This document shows, in pieces, positions 31,675 to 42,131 of a stretch of 64,000 nucleotides of DNA. The position numbers and the translations under genes are program-made. The stretch is from a virus. Position 1 is the stretch's first letter, and every line of letters begins with the position of its first letter. The notes under the pieces are model-generated. The model worked only from the letters and a program-made list of their open reading frames with translations. It ran no database searches and was not told the origin of the DNA. The stretch lies in the IMG/VR virus record IMGVR_UViG_3300050343_000064, positions 1 to 64,000 of that record; one strand, given 5' to 3'.

Positions 31675-31829
31675 TAGATTTTTTGCATTTCAGGGTTAGT
31701 AGATAATATATTTTTTTCTGCTCTTGGTCTAGCTAAAGAGTCTTTACTTCTTTTTCTAAGTTGAGCAATAGCAGATTCTTTTAATGCTTTTTCTTTTTTT
31801 AATCTTTGTAAATCTTTTTCTAAGTTCAT
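31674..31829 (-). CDS. 51-aa charged helical protein
   Basis: MNLEKDLQRLKKEKALKESA, then IAQLRKRSKDSLARPRAEKN and STNPEMQKI. A single charged helix. Both its start and stop are TAATG overlaps with neighbours, which is strong evidence that it is translated. Function unknown. Confidence 0.7.
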   Translation of the reverse strand: MNLEKDLQRLKKEKALKESAIAQLRKRSKDSLARPRAEKNILSTNPEMQKI

Positions 31830-32083
31830 TATGCAAATGTTTTTACGTTAGTTGGTTTACCGCCAGGATTACCCGCTGCTCGTTTTCGTTTGACAGCACT
31901 CGCCTTTTGCCCTTTTGACATCCGTGTGGCTTTTGCAAGTGGGACGCATTTTGGATATTTCCTCTTTGAGCCTTTGCTTCTCCCGCATGGTTGATATTTT
32001 CCGTCTTTCTTCGGTGCTCCAATGTCCACCCATTTCTGTGCTACCCATTGTCTTAAACCACCTTTTGAAAAGTGTGTACGCAT
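31829..32083 (-). CDS. 84-aa basic protein (DUF5872-like composition)
   Basis: MRTHFSKGGLRQWVAQKWVD, then IGAPKKDGKYQPCGRSKGSK, YPKCVPLAKATRMSKGQKAS and KRKRAAGNPGGKPTNVKTF. Two Cys are present (PCGR and PKCVP). The pattern CGR..KYPKCVP...ARMSKGQK..AVKRKR is common in marine phages and large DNA viruses. It is strongly positive and may bind DNA or RNA. It is coupled to the genes on both sides. Confidence 0.7.
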   Translation of the reverse strand: MRTHFSKGGLRQWVAQKWVDIGAPKKDGKYQPCGRSKGSKRKYPKCVPLAKATRMSKGQKASAVKRKRAAGNPGGKPTNVKTFA

Positions 32084-32460
32084 TACGAATTCTTTCCGTA
32101 AGCTCTTCCTTTACCTTTAGTGGCTAACTTACAATCCTTTAGAACCATGCATTTGTTGCTCTTCCAGCTCTAAGTAAATTCCACCTTCGTGAACTTTTAA
32201 TTGTGATCATCTGCTGCAGCATCTACTTTTTTTTAAACCTTTATTAGAAATTTTATTTGTATCTTTAGTTCTTTCATCTTTTTTAGAAATTTCTTTTTTA
32301 ACCCTTCTTTTTTAGGAATAGGTTTAAAATTTTTATTTTTGATCTTTTTTTCTTCTTTTACCGTCTTACCTTTATGTCAGTTAGTTTTTTTTCTTTTCTT
32401 TGACCAGCTTTTCTTTTTTCATAATTTTTGTATCTATCTGATAAATCTTTTAAATGCCAT
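32083..32460 (-). CDS. Lys-rich protein (frameshifted)
   Basis: About 123 residues, MAFKDLSDRYKNYEKRKAGQ, then Lys-rich sequence (KIKNKNFKPIPKKEGLKKE), VDAAADDHN, KVHEGGIYLELEEQQMHGSK and KGRAYGKNS. At least six slips occur, mainly in A-runs, so exact residues are uncertain. The ending overlaps the next start (TAATG). It is part of a chain of basic proteins. Confidence 0.5.
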
Positions 32461-32660
32461 TATACTTGTCCTCCTTTAAAATATTTCATTCTAGTCATAT
32501 CCATCATTCCACCACCCATAGCTTTTTTTCTTTTCTTCTTGCCACCTGGTGTAACTTTACCTGAACATACGGCTGAACCATACATGTTAGCATATGCTGA
32601 AGGATATACTTTGAATTTTCTTTTAGCGGCTGCTTTGCCTTTTGCACATAGTTTAGCCAT
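32460..32660 (-). CDS. 66-aa basic protein with two Cys
   Basis: MAKLCAKGKAAAKRKFKVYP, then SAYANMYGSAVCSGKVTPGG and KKKRKKAMGGGMMDM, ending KYFKGGQV. The KLCAKGKAAAKRKFKVYPSAYAN pattern is a recurring small viral family without known function. The C-terminal GGQV is reminiscent of the Gly-Gly motif in neighbouring proteins. The frame is intact. Confidence 0.7.
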   Translation of the reverse strand: MAKLCAKGKAAAKRKFKVYPSAYANMYGSAVCSGKVTPGGKKKRKKAMGGGMMDMTRMKYFKGGQV

Positions 32661-33133
32661 TATATAATTTTCTTTTTAGATTTAGTTTTTGGAATTACAC
32701 CTTTAGCCATTAAAATATCTTTTTGAGTAATTTTACCATCACCAGAATGATCAGGAAATTTAGAACCACTTTTAAGGCCAACTCTTCCACCTTTGTTAAA
32801 GTTTTTAGGTGCATTAAATATTTTTGTTGTCTTTTTCTCTTTTTTTTCAGCAGCTTTTTCTTTTATTCTAGCGTCTGCTTTCTTTTTTAATTCAGTATTA
32901 GAAAGAGTTTTTGTTTTACTACCTTTAAAAGTAATAGGCATATTATTTTTTAATTCAAAAATTGATTGACTTAATTTTGCACCAGAACCTTTTGCTTTTT
33001 GTACGGCTTTAGTTGTTTCACTTATTTTTTTTTCTAATTTTGTTGTATTAACAGTTGGATTAACCTTACTTATAGTTGGTGAGGTTTTTTTACCTGCTTT
33101 CCATATTTTGTATCCGTAGCTTAAAAGTCCCAT
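32660..33133 (-). CDS. 157-aa protein with GGRVG motif and EF-hand-like loop
   Basis: Lys-rich helical N-terminal 110 residues, then NKGGRVGLKSGSKFP directly followed by DHSGDGKITQKD, a canonical 12-residue EF-hand/dockerin calcium loop (Asp1, Ser3, Asp5, Thr9, Asp12), and a short basic tail. The combination of the GGR motif and a calcium loop in one late protein is unusual. It overlaps the holin-like gene by one base. A virion-internal, DNA-contacting protein is plausible; the function is unknown. Confidence 0.7.
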   Translation of the reverse strand: MGLLSYGYKIWKAGKKTSPTISKVNPTVNTTKLEKKISETTKAVQKAKGSGAKLSQSIFELKNNMPITFKGSKTKTLSNTELKKKADARIKEKAAEKKEKKTTKIFNAPKNFNKGGRVGLKSGSKFPDHSGDGKITQKDILMAKGVIPKTKSKKKII

Positions 33134-33522
33134 TATTTTTTTCCTCCGTGATTTTTAAAAATCTGTGTACCCTTTATACCATAAATGCTCGCAACGACAA
33201 GGATCCAAAGATTTGTGAACCATGACGGGAGCGTAGAGAACATGTCAAAGAACAATTTTACCTTATCCATCGCTGTTGGGTCCTCACTTACGACTGCCCA
33301 GGCCAAAATTACGATGGGCGCCGAGAGAATTATCAAAACGGCCTCGTCCTTCCAGTCCGATTGCCTAGCCTCAAGAAGTTTACCTTGGTAAGCTTCTTTT
33401 CCTTCGGCCATACGAGATGCATGCATTAACTGTGCATCTGACATTGCCATTTTAGTCTTCTGCTTGTTAGCGTAAATTTTACTTCCAGCAGAAACGGCTA
33501 ATTTAATTGCCTGAAACCACAT
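33133..33522 (-). CDS. Holin-like membrane protein (GTA holin 3TM type)
   Basis: 129 residues. After a soluble helical N-terminal half with SRMAEGKEAYQGKLLEARQS come two clear hydrophobic segments, AVLIILSAPIVILAWAVV and NLWILVVASIYGIKG, separated by an amphipathic helix. Order and spacing resemble the three-TM holin family first described from gene transfer agents. The C-terminus is basic (NHGGKK). It lies between the portal and the basic-protein genes, far from the M15 peptidase, so its role in lysis is inferred. Confidence 0.65.
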   Translation of the reverse strand: MWFQAIKLAVSAGSKIYANKQKTKMAMSDAQLMHASRMAEGKEAYQGKLLEARQSDWKDEAVLIILSAPIVILAWAVVSEDPTAMDKVKLFFDMFSTLPSWFTNLWILVVASIYGIKGTQIFKNHGGKK

Positions 33523-33523
33523 A

Positions 33524-33703
33524 TTAGTACCAAGTAGCTATTTTTTTCTTGTCAGCTAACATTCTTTTAGTTCCTCTAACTTTTTCTTTGTCTCCTGTAG
33601 GAAGATAATTGAAAGCATTGTCTGCAGTAGTTTTAGATCTTGGATCTATCTCTACATTTTGACTTGGAACTGCCATTTGTTTTGCTTTTTTATAGTTCAT
33701 CAT
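33524..33703 (-). CDS. 59-aa late protein
   Basis: MMNYKKAKQMAVPSQNVEID, then PRSKTTADNAFNYLPTGDKE and a basic C-terminus. No domain recognised. It is separated from the portal by 14 bases and from the holin-like gene by one base. Confidence 0.65.
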   Translation of the reverse strand: MMNYKKAKQMAVPSQNVEIDPRSKTTADNAFNYLPTGDKEKVRGTKRMLADKKKIATWY

Positions 33704-33717
33704 AATATTTACCTTTA

Positions 33718-36155
33718 CTAGTTTATATTAGCATTATTTTTTTTTGCAAGACTTACTCCTGCACGTAATTCTGCTAATTCTTCGTTCTGATCCATCTTAT
33801 CTTCAGCTAAATCTCTTGCTTGCATCAATTTTGCTCTATCAAAATCAGCTTTTGTCTGGTCAGCTTCTTTTTTTCGTTCATTTTCCATCGCTCTTAGGTC
33901 AACTTCACGTGATTTTAGCTTCAATAGTGGGTCTGAATCAAATTGTGAAGTGATCTTGTTCTCTTCTTTCATAAATTCTTCAGTCATTTCAGCAATCAAG
34001 ACAGCTTTTCTTGCTTCAACTTGATTATTTAACATTTGTAACTGTTGTTGAATCTGTGGATCCATTGCAGCCATCTGTTGCATTTGTTGCATCTGTGCCA
34101 TTTGCTCTCTAAACTCTAATTGAACTTGTTCTTGAGCCATAATTGAAATGTGTTCTAATATATTTTTTTGTATTGCAGCCATAATAGCAGGATTATTTCT
34201 AACCATGTTAGTTGACATAAAATTTAAGTGAGCTGTGATGTGTGCTTGGTGATCTTGACCAGGAAAAGCTTGAAAAGGTTTTCCACCCAAAGCATTTATG
34301 TGTTCTAAACTTGGATCCATCGGTGCTGTTGGTGCAGGTGGTGGTAGAACTGTATCTACATCTTTAACACCAATTGCATTATACATGTTTCTATAGATTT
34401 GATACATGTTATGTAATTGTGGATTCGATGTTGCGATCTGTAATTGTGTTTGAGCTAATGTTATTCTTTGAGACATTGAGAATATATTAGGATCAGCAAC
34501 TGGTACTACATCTATTCTATCATCAAAGTCAGCTTGTTTAATATTTCTTGCACCACCTACAACATCGTAAGGATATTCTGGTGGTAAGTATTGTGAAACT
34601 ATTTTACCTAATAATTTAAATTCTTGTTTCATTGCTGCATAACATCTTTTGTGAATAGCAGACATCACACGTGAACCACGTTCAAGAAGTGCAACAGTAG
34701 TTCCTACTGCAGCGCCTTGGTTACCATCACCTACTTGCATGTCAGCAATAGCCGCGAACCTTTGACCAGCTTGTACAACAACACCTAGTAATTGTAACAA
34801 TGTAGGACTTGGTTCTTTGTATGGTAATGGAAAGAATGCATCTCTTAAATTTCCACCCGGTGCATCAACATCTTTGAATTCACCTGGTTGTATTGGTGAT
34901 GCTTCATCTCTAACTCTAACACCACGCTGTTTAAATCCAGCAGGTAAGTTAGCTAAAGTTCCAGCATCTAACAATTGACGGAGAGCCGTCGTTGCCGTAC
35001 GACTCAATCCGCCAATCATATGAATGAGTCCAAAGCCATAAAATCCTAGTCCTGGCAGAAATTTGAAGTGGACAAAATATTGGATTTTACTTTTCTTTAG
35101 ATCATCGGGCGCATAGTTTCGTCTAATAGACAAAACTTCTCTACTACCTTCTTCGACTGTAACGAGGTAAGGTAATTTTATTCCTGTTGGTTCACCATCT
35201 GCTCCAACATCTTCGAAACCTTCTAAGTCTAAATTAACGTGACACTCTAACAAAGTATATACAGGTTCGTTCCTACCTGTCTTTTTAGTTCCTTCTAGCT
35301 CACGTTCTTTTTTAGTTAATTCTCCATTAGTCTCTGTACCGGGAGGACTTAGTTCTACATCTCTGTAGAATCCAGATACTTGTTGTTTTCTTAATTCGTT
35401 CTCTGAAATTTTCACGGTATGAATAACTGCTTCCGCATCGTCTAATGAGGTTGCCGTATACGGTACAATTAATTCATCCGCTGGTACAAACTTCGATACC
35501 ACTCTTCCAAGTGGTACGTCGTAGTAAACTTTTTTAAATGTAGATCCAGCTAATGGTAAATGAAATAACATAGAATCAAATTCAGATTCATATTCTTTCA
35601 TCGTGTCCATGATCAAGTAATTCATGTAATCTTTAACACGACTTGCTTGCTGTTCTGTTTGTGGATTTTTAACTCCTATAACTTGTGTTCTAACTGGTCC
35701 ATCACTTGGTAATAATTCTTTGTAAGCTTGAGCTTGAAACTGTGTTACTGCTTCAGCTAGAACTGGGTGTGTTGCACCTGAAGCTCCTTGAAAAGGTTCA
35801 GTTCTGTTTTCATATTTAAAACCTAAAGATCTAATCCAGTTGTATAAGCACTCTCCCATTCTTTTCTTGAAGATTTGTAGTCCATGTAATTCTGAACCAT
35901 TTCATTTCCAATTGGATCTAAATTTTCTTCTGGTAAAATATCAGCTAAGTTATCAAAGTGTGATTCTGTTCCCGGTACGTTTATTGATCCTGGTTCAAAG
36001 TCTAATGTAACTCCACCGTCTTCTTCTGGGATAACCTCTACAGGTCCTTTATCAATGTCTTCTTCCTGAACAGTAACTTCTTCTGCCATCTCTTCTTCTG
36101 AAGGAATGTCAATTTTAGTTCTAGTGTTCGGGAGTCCTTTATCTATATCTGCCAT
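33718..36155 (-). CDS. Portal protein (one frameshift)
   Basis: About 812 residues from MADIDKGLPNTRTKIDIPSE at 36155. A slip near 35830 joins WESAYTTGLDL to LGFKYENRTEPFQGASGATH. The 713-residue remainder has the portal landmarks of large podoviral portals: a clip/stem region with YRNMYNAIGVKDVDTVLPPP and a long Gln/Met-rich C-terminal barrel helix (EQMAQMQQMQQM). It forms the dodecameric DNA channel of the head. RBS GGAGTAATAA precedes the ATG. It lies between TerL and the scaffold gene. Confidence 0.8.
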
Positions 36156-36284
36156 TTATTACTCCTATACCTTCTTAACACGATTAAATAAATAAGACAA
36201 GCCCTGTGAATCAGGGTTCTGTTTGTTTATTAATGGATAAGGGGTATAACCTATATTATAATAATCTCCTGTTGCTTGTAATTG

Positions 36285-37941
36285 TCATTGCACCTTTTCT
36301 TCTCTTCTACCTTCATCATAAGTTTTCATTAAACCTAATTTTTGAAAAGGTATTGCAAGATAAGAGTTTCTCACTCCCTGCATAAAAGAATCTCCTTCAC
36401 TAGCCATCTTATCAGCTATCAATGCTCCTTCGAAAAGTGCTTCTGGTATGACTCCTAACTTCACTATATTACTTGCCCCCATGGCCTTTATACCTTTTGT
36501 TAATTTAGAAAAATTACTAGATTCTGCTTTAGTAAAATCTACTCCACCTTTTTTAACTCTTTCTAATCCATTTTTAAAACAAACATCAACATTAACAGGT
36601 CCATCTTTTAAACCGATTCTACCGCCTTGATTTTTAAAACCTCTACCACAGTCACCACCACCTAAACTAGCTATTAAAGATTTAATTTCTTTTACATCAG
36701 CTTGAACCTGTGTTTTTGTTTTTGAAGCATTTTCCATAGCCGTGGTTTTTAAATTTTTTACTATAGCTTTATCTTGTTTGTTTATGTCTGCTAACTTTGT
36801 ATCTTTTCCTAACAGTTCTGTGGGATCAAGTTCTTGAGAAGGGCTACTAAAATTAATTGTAAATTCTTTTCCAGTGTAAGGATCTATTCCTGTAAATTTT
36901 TTATAACCTTTTGTAGCAGCTGCTAAATCATTTCCTCTTTGATTTAATATATCCATTTCTTTTAAATAACCTTTTGGTTTATTTTTATACAAATTTGCTA
37001 ATTTTTTATTTAACTGTCTCATTTCAGTATCAACTTCTTTTAAAACTTCTTGATTTATTTCTTGTGCCGCATAACCAATATTACTTGTTTTAACATCTTG
37101 TGTTAATTTATCACCTAAATGACTTTTTTGTAATCTAACAACGTCATCATCCGCAGCGTCTGCAAAAAATTTTCCACTCGTCATTGGTGCAGAAAGAACT
37201 CTTTCAAAATACCTATCACTAAATTTTTTAATAGCTTTCTTCTCAGCATCCCTAATTGCTTTAGTATATTCACCAGGATCTTGTATTGGAATGTATTTTC
37301 TTTGACCTAGTTTACTTATATATCTATCAAAAGTTTTAAAATCAATATTATATCTATTTGCAATATTTCCAATCATTCCTCTTTTAGGGTTTTTTATTTT
37401 TCTATAATCATTTAATGCTTTTTCCATATTTGGATTTTCTATTCCATAAATATTTAGATCTTTTGCGTACTCTCTAATTTCTTTTGCTAAAGTTTTAGTA
37501 AACACATTATCTGTTCCTTTTTTAACAGTAGAACCGTCTATGTTTTTTGTACCTACTTTTTTATAAAATTTCTTTTGATACTTTTTTACAATGTTATCAA
37601 TATTACCATATCCTTTTTTTTCTAAATTGGAAACTTCTTCAAAAGCTTTTTCTAATTGATTTATAAATTTTTTATCATTTAATAAATTACCTGCACCTCT
37701 TTCTTTTTGAAGTTCAATTATGCTTTTACCTTTTGGAATATTTTTCATAGCTTCATTAAGATCAGTTCTTGCTTCTTTAATAGTTGATCGAGAAGTTATA
37801 CCCGGGCCGTGATCCGTCGTCACTGGGTTGTACCAACATACCACCATCATTGAACATGGGTCGTGATTCAAGGACCGTGGCGCTTGGGCCATCGTCATCG
37901 TAGATTGCACTTAGATCTTGTATTCTTTTAAAGAGATCCAT
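36285..37941 (-). CDS. Large late protein with GGRIG motif (one frameshift; possible extension to 36165)
   Basis: The true start is the ATG at 37941 (MDLFKRIQDLSAIYDDDGPS), which shares TAATG with the upstream gene. It continues through FNDGGMLVQPSDDGSRPGY, slips near 37805, and then gives 500 clean residues, mostly Lys-rich helix, with NQGGRIGLKDGP near residue 440 and a C-terminal part that includes GASNIVKLGVIPEALFEGAL. The frame ends at TGA (36285) but stays open for another 39 codons to 36165 (TGDYYNIGYTPYPLINKQNP). Probably an internal virion protein. Confidence 0.65.
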
Positions 37942-40090
37942 TACTCACCTAACATTCTAGCGATACCACCTGATGCGTAATCATCATACTCATAATAATC
38001 ACCTTGTTTTTTTGTAGCGTAGTCAGATATTTCTCCTATATCCCCTTCATTAATTTTTCTAACTCTGTCTTTTCTTTTTTTGGAAGCTACAAATTCTTTC
38101 ATAGTAGGTCCTTTACCTGTCGCGTATTCTTTTAGTTTAGACACATCAGAATCTAAATCTTTAATTTTGTCTCCAATCATTGGTTCTGGATCAATGCTAT
38201 AATCATCAGGGCCATTGGATCTTGCAGCAAGACCTTGTTCAAATGTTTCAAACTCGTCTGCAGGTTTTATACCTTTTGTAGCTTCATCTGCTTGACCTCT
38301 AGTATAAGATAAAACTGGTTCATCGAGCATAACATCCGGACTACTATAATCAACTCTAATAGAATCAGTATCTAGATCTCTATAAACTGTTACTTCATTA
38401 TCCGCATCAATTTTTTTAGTATGTACAACTTGACGTTCTGTTACTGCAAATTTTTTAGTAACATCATCTCCTTCAATAATTACTTTATTAACTAACTGAT
38501 CAAACCATTCTGGTTTACCAGGAACATCTATCTGTTTTAATTACTCGGAACATTCTTAACTCCTTTAAGAGTTTTTAAAGGTTTAACAATCTTACCTATA
38601 ATTGGTAGTGAAGCAAGTCCACCAAGAAATTTTAAAAATGTTCTTCTATTCATGCCAGGTCCGTCTTTATAACCAATACGACCACCTGTTGCATTTAATT
38701 CTCTTGCTGTCTTACCACCTGTTTCCATATCTTTTAATATATTTTCTAACTGCATAATTCCTTCATCAGTTAATTTTGGTGTATCCATTTTACCCGCTGC
38801 ATTCTCTGCCATCTTAGAAATTGTTCCAGCCATTTCTTCAGCCATGTTTCTATCTACACCTTTTTTAATCATATCTTCGATCATTTCATTTTTATATTTT
38901 ATAGTATTATCATCTGCACGTTTTATATTTTTAGCTGAACCTAACATCTCTTCAATAGTTTTTTGTCTATCAGCCATCATTTGTTTTTGCATATTTTTAA
39001 TTAAGTCTGGTGCGGCAATACCTTTTTCAATATCAAACTTTCTATAAATGTTTGGATCTTCTAACATTTGATTTAATCTTTTTGGATTAACTATTCTTAA
39101 AATATCAGAAGGGTTTTTGACTGAATCACTTTTCTTACCAAAATAATTTAACATTTCTCTTAAAGTAGATAATCCTTTTTGAACTGTAGGTCTACTACCC
39201 ATGAATAAACCAATACGTCCACCGTCTGAATTTTCTTTACGACCTTTTGTTTTAAAATTAGAAAGCTCTAAAGTTTGTTCTAATTTTTTATATCCTTCAG
39301 GGTCTGTCTCTTTCATGTATCTTGTAAACTCTTCTGAAATTTCTGGGTCAGACATGTTAATACCTTTACCTTCTTTCATAGACTTTAATGTTTTTTCTGG
39401 TTTAGATATTTTTTGGAACTCACCTCTTTGTTTACTTAAAGCAGTATAAGCTTTGTCATAAAGATCCATTTGTTGAGCTTGAGTTAAATCATCATACTCC
39501 ATCTGAAACATTTTTTCTGCTAAATCATCTGCTACTAGTTGTGCATCATATTTAATATCTCCTGTATAACCCGGTGATGCATTATCAATTGCATCTGCCA
39601 TAGGATCATTTGGTCCCCCTAGTCTTTTAGATCCTCCAATTGATTTATATTCTGCAAACATTTCAGCTTCATAGTCCTTTAATGTTTTTTCTCTTTTTAA
39701 AAGTTCTTCTATAGTTTCATCACCTGCAACATTAAAACCCATACTGTCTTCAGCATCATCTAATATTTCTTTGTAATAATCATAGTCAGGTGTTTTACCA
39801 TCTTCCATAAACACACCTTCTTTTTTGTTAATTCTATTATCTGCTGTTTTAAACATATCACGCTCTAGCGTTTTTAGAGGGATAGGTGCTTTGTCAGCAG
39901 TTGTAATTGATTTCTTACCAAATTTATTTCTTACTAAATCTATTAAACTTTCTACTCCTTTTTTTCCTGCACCAAATTTGTAACCAATACGTCCGCCATT
40001 AGCAAAGTTTTCTGGAATATATTTTTTAGAAAAAGTTTTAAAATCCATCTTACCACCTTTATTTAAATAATCTTTATAAAAAGAAATCAT
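37941..40090 (-). CDS. Large late protein with three GGRIG motifs and a twin-arginine-like segment (one frameshift)
   Basis: About 716 residues from MISFYKDYLNKGGKMDF at 40090. Motifs in order are NGGRIGYKFGAG (near residue 33), DGGRIGLFMGS (near 291) and TGGRIGYKDGPG (near 470). The last is followed at once by MNRRTFLKFLGGLASLPIIG, which looks like a twin-arginine signal with its hydrophobic core, although it lies inside the protein. A slip near 38540 joins the clean N-terminal part to IDVPGKPEWFDQLVNKVI and an acidic C-terminus ending SGGIARMLGE. The remainder is charged helix. No enzyme motif is seen; an ejected or internal virion protein is likely. Confidence 0.7.
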
Positions 40091-40440
40091 CGCTCATCGA
40101 TCTTATCATCGATAGTTATAACTCCCTCTCCATCTTTGTAACCAATACGGCCTCCACCCATTGCTCTTTCTTCAGGCTCATTTAATTTCTTTTTCATAGA
40201 CGCAATACCTTCTTCATTTTGTTTCATCAGTCTTCGTCTAATATCATCTTCTGTCTCTGGAATATTTTTACCACCCATAATAGGTTTATTAGGATTAATA
40301 GCACTACGATCAAACATACTGACAACTTTTCTTTCATCAATAGATTGTTTGGCTGCTTTCTGTCTTAACAGAATCATTTCCATATTGTTAGGCATTCTGC
40401 CTTTACTTGCTTTAAATGCTTCTATTAAAAATTTTAACAT
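40087..40440 (-). CDS. 117-aa late protein with GGRIG motif
   Basis: MLKFLIEAFKASKGRMPNNM, a basic helical body, and MGGGRIGYKDGEGVITIDDK near the C-terminus. The start is coupled to the TerL stop (TAATG), and the stop overlaps the next start (ATGA). The C-terminal motif is nearly the same, also at DNA level, as in the next gene. Function unknown. Confidence 0.75.
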   Translation of the reverse strand: MLKFLIEAFKASKGRMPNNMEMILLRQKAAKQSIDERKVVSMFDRSAINPNKPIMGGKNIPETEDDIRRRLMKQNEEGIASMKKKLNEPEERAMGGGRIGYKDGEGVITIDDKIDER

Positions 40441-41917
40441 TAATAGTAATTCCTTTTACGTTGCTCTTGTGGTTCATCCACATAATCTTCAGGGTGTTGT
40501 AATAATCCTGCCTGCCTGAATCGCATAATCGCTTGTGTTGTACTATCAACAAGGTCGTCATGATCGCCATAAGGAAACGCAGCGCACTCTTCAATGACGT
40601 CATCTGCAAATTTCTGTTCAGGTGCCCATATCATACCAGATTCAAACAAAGGTGCAACAGCATTTACACGTGAATGTTTATCATTTCCACGAGACGGTGT
40701 GAAGTTCACAACCGGTATATCCATTTGTCTTAACTCATATGTAAGAGGTAAACCTGATGCTTTTGCCTCAACTATAACCGATTCTGGTTGCCAATACTTA
40801 TATTGCTCTAATGCAAGTCTACGTAATTCAGGAAACTCATAACTCCTTTTATAGAATCAAGGAGCATTAAATTAGCTCCTGAGTCTTGGTCCGGATAAAA
40901 TACACCCCAAGTAGTAATAGCACTATAGTCGGCAGTTTCTTTTTTTAAAAATGCTGTATCATAAGATTGTATGACATGATGCAGTTCTGGTATCCAATCT
41001 TTTCCCACACTCTCCACCATTCACGTTTTATAATTGCTCCTTCTTCAGACGTTGGGTTTTGCATCCACTGCGCATTCCATTTGCCCGTGGGCAGTGTTGC
41101 TTGGACCTTCTCTAATTCATCTAGCTTCCAATACTCAGGCCAAACTGGTTTAGCTTTCTTTGATCCGTGGTCCATGATTGCTGGAAAGAGACCACGTGCC
41201 ACTGATCAGCTTTAGCTTCTTTTTGGTTTGCAATTAATTTTCCTGTAAGATCTTTGTTAGACCATCTTGTCATTACAATATAATTTTACCACCAGGTTGA
41301 AGACGTTGTCTTGGTCCTGATGTGTACCATTCATAAGCAGACTCCATTGCAGTCGGCTGACATTGCGTCTTGCTCCGAATGTGGGTCATCAATTATTAAT
41401 AGGTCAGCACCCCGTCCGGTTATTGCACCGCCAACTCCAGCTGCAAAATACTCACCACCTTGTGCTGTTTCCCACCTACCAGCGGCTTGCGAGTCTTCTC
41501 TTAGTCTTGTTTCAAATATTTTTCCATAATCGTCACTATCAATTAAGTTCTTAGCTTTACGACCAAATCTTACGGCTAGTTCTCCTGTGTGAGTTGCTTG
41601 AATTATTTTTAACTTAGGGTTACGGCCCACCATCCACGCTGGTAACAAGTAACTTGCAAACTCTGATTTCGTATGACGTGGAGGCATATTTACTATCAGT
41701 CGGTTTATTTCTCCCGTTGCAAGTTGATTAAATTTTTTTGCTATGTGTCTGTGGTGCGAGCCTTCTATAAAATCGGGCCACACACATTTGACAAAGGACA
41801 TGAAGTCATCTCTGGCTTTACCTTGTATTTGTTTTTCTGCATGCATGACTTGCAGTTTCTTGAATGTCTTTCTGACGTCTGCAGGTAGCTTACTATATCT
41901 ACGTTATTTAAATTCAT
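40440..41917 (-). CDS. terL: Terminase large subunit (frameshifted)
   Basis: About 490 residues from MNLNNVDI at 41917, with slips near 41885, 41345, 41285, 41205, 40980 and 40840. The ATPase half has NMPPRHTKSEFAS (Walker A-like, the RHTKSE form usual in many terminases), IIQATHTGELAVRFG and LLIIDDPHSEQD (Walker B). The nuclease half has SYDTAFLKKETADYS (first metal Asp) and YGDHDDLVDSTTQA (late Asp pair). It cuts and pumps DNA into the prohead through the portal. The small subunit is not adjacent but on the other strand at 46676. Confidence 0.85.
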
Positions 41918-42131
41918 AAAATTTTTTAAAAAATTTTTTTATAATTTTTTTGCACCATAAAGTGTTGAATATGTTTTTACCACCCTTATCTGTCTAAATC
42001 AAGCAATACAACCTAGAGTAGTGGGACCCCTTTTTGTGTAAAGGGTGTGGGGTCGACGTTAGTTGCAATGTTGGTATTGGATAGGGATCCGTGCGCCTAG
42101 GCGCGTTAGCGCCTAGGCAGAAAGGTTGGTG
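41918..42131. promoter_or_regulatory. Non-coding region upstream of the late operon
   Basis: Very AT-rich next to TerL (41918-41950), then ACCATAAAGTGT (41954-41965), a 12-base word repeated exactly at 47563-47574, and GTGGGACCCC near 42020. It ends in the strong hairpin at 42095-42118. It is the only sizeable gap directly upstream of TerL, so the late promoter probably lies here; no clear -35/-10 pair was found. Confidence 0.5.
42095..42118. terminator. Perfect GC-rich hairpin
   Basis: GCCTAGGCGC, loop GTTA, GCGCCTAGGC: a 10-bp perfect stem in AT-rich surroundings. The inner CGCCTAGGCG is itself palindromic. It separates the early genes (42.1-59 kb) from the late operon and probably ends early transcription, although it lacks a T-run. 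Confidence 0.6.

Noticed and set aside
33718-36155. A tail tape-measure protein among the long minus-strand genes
   Set aside because: The long genes with helical sequence match a portal or lack tape-measure repeats and membrane segments; gene order also fits a short-tailed phage.
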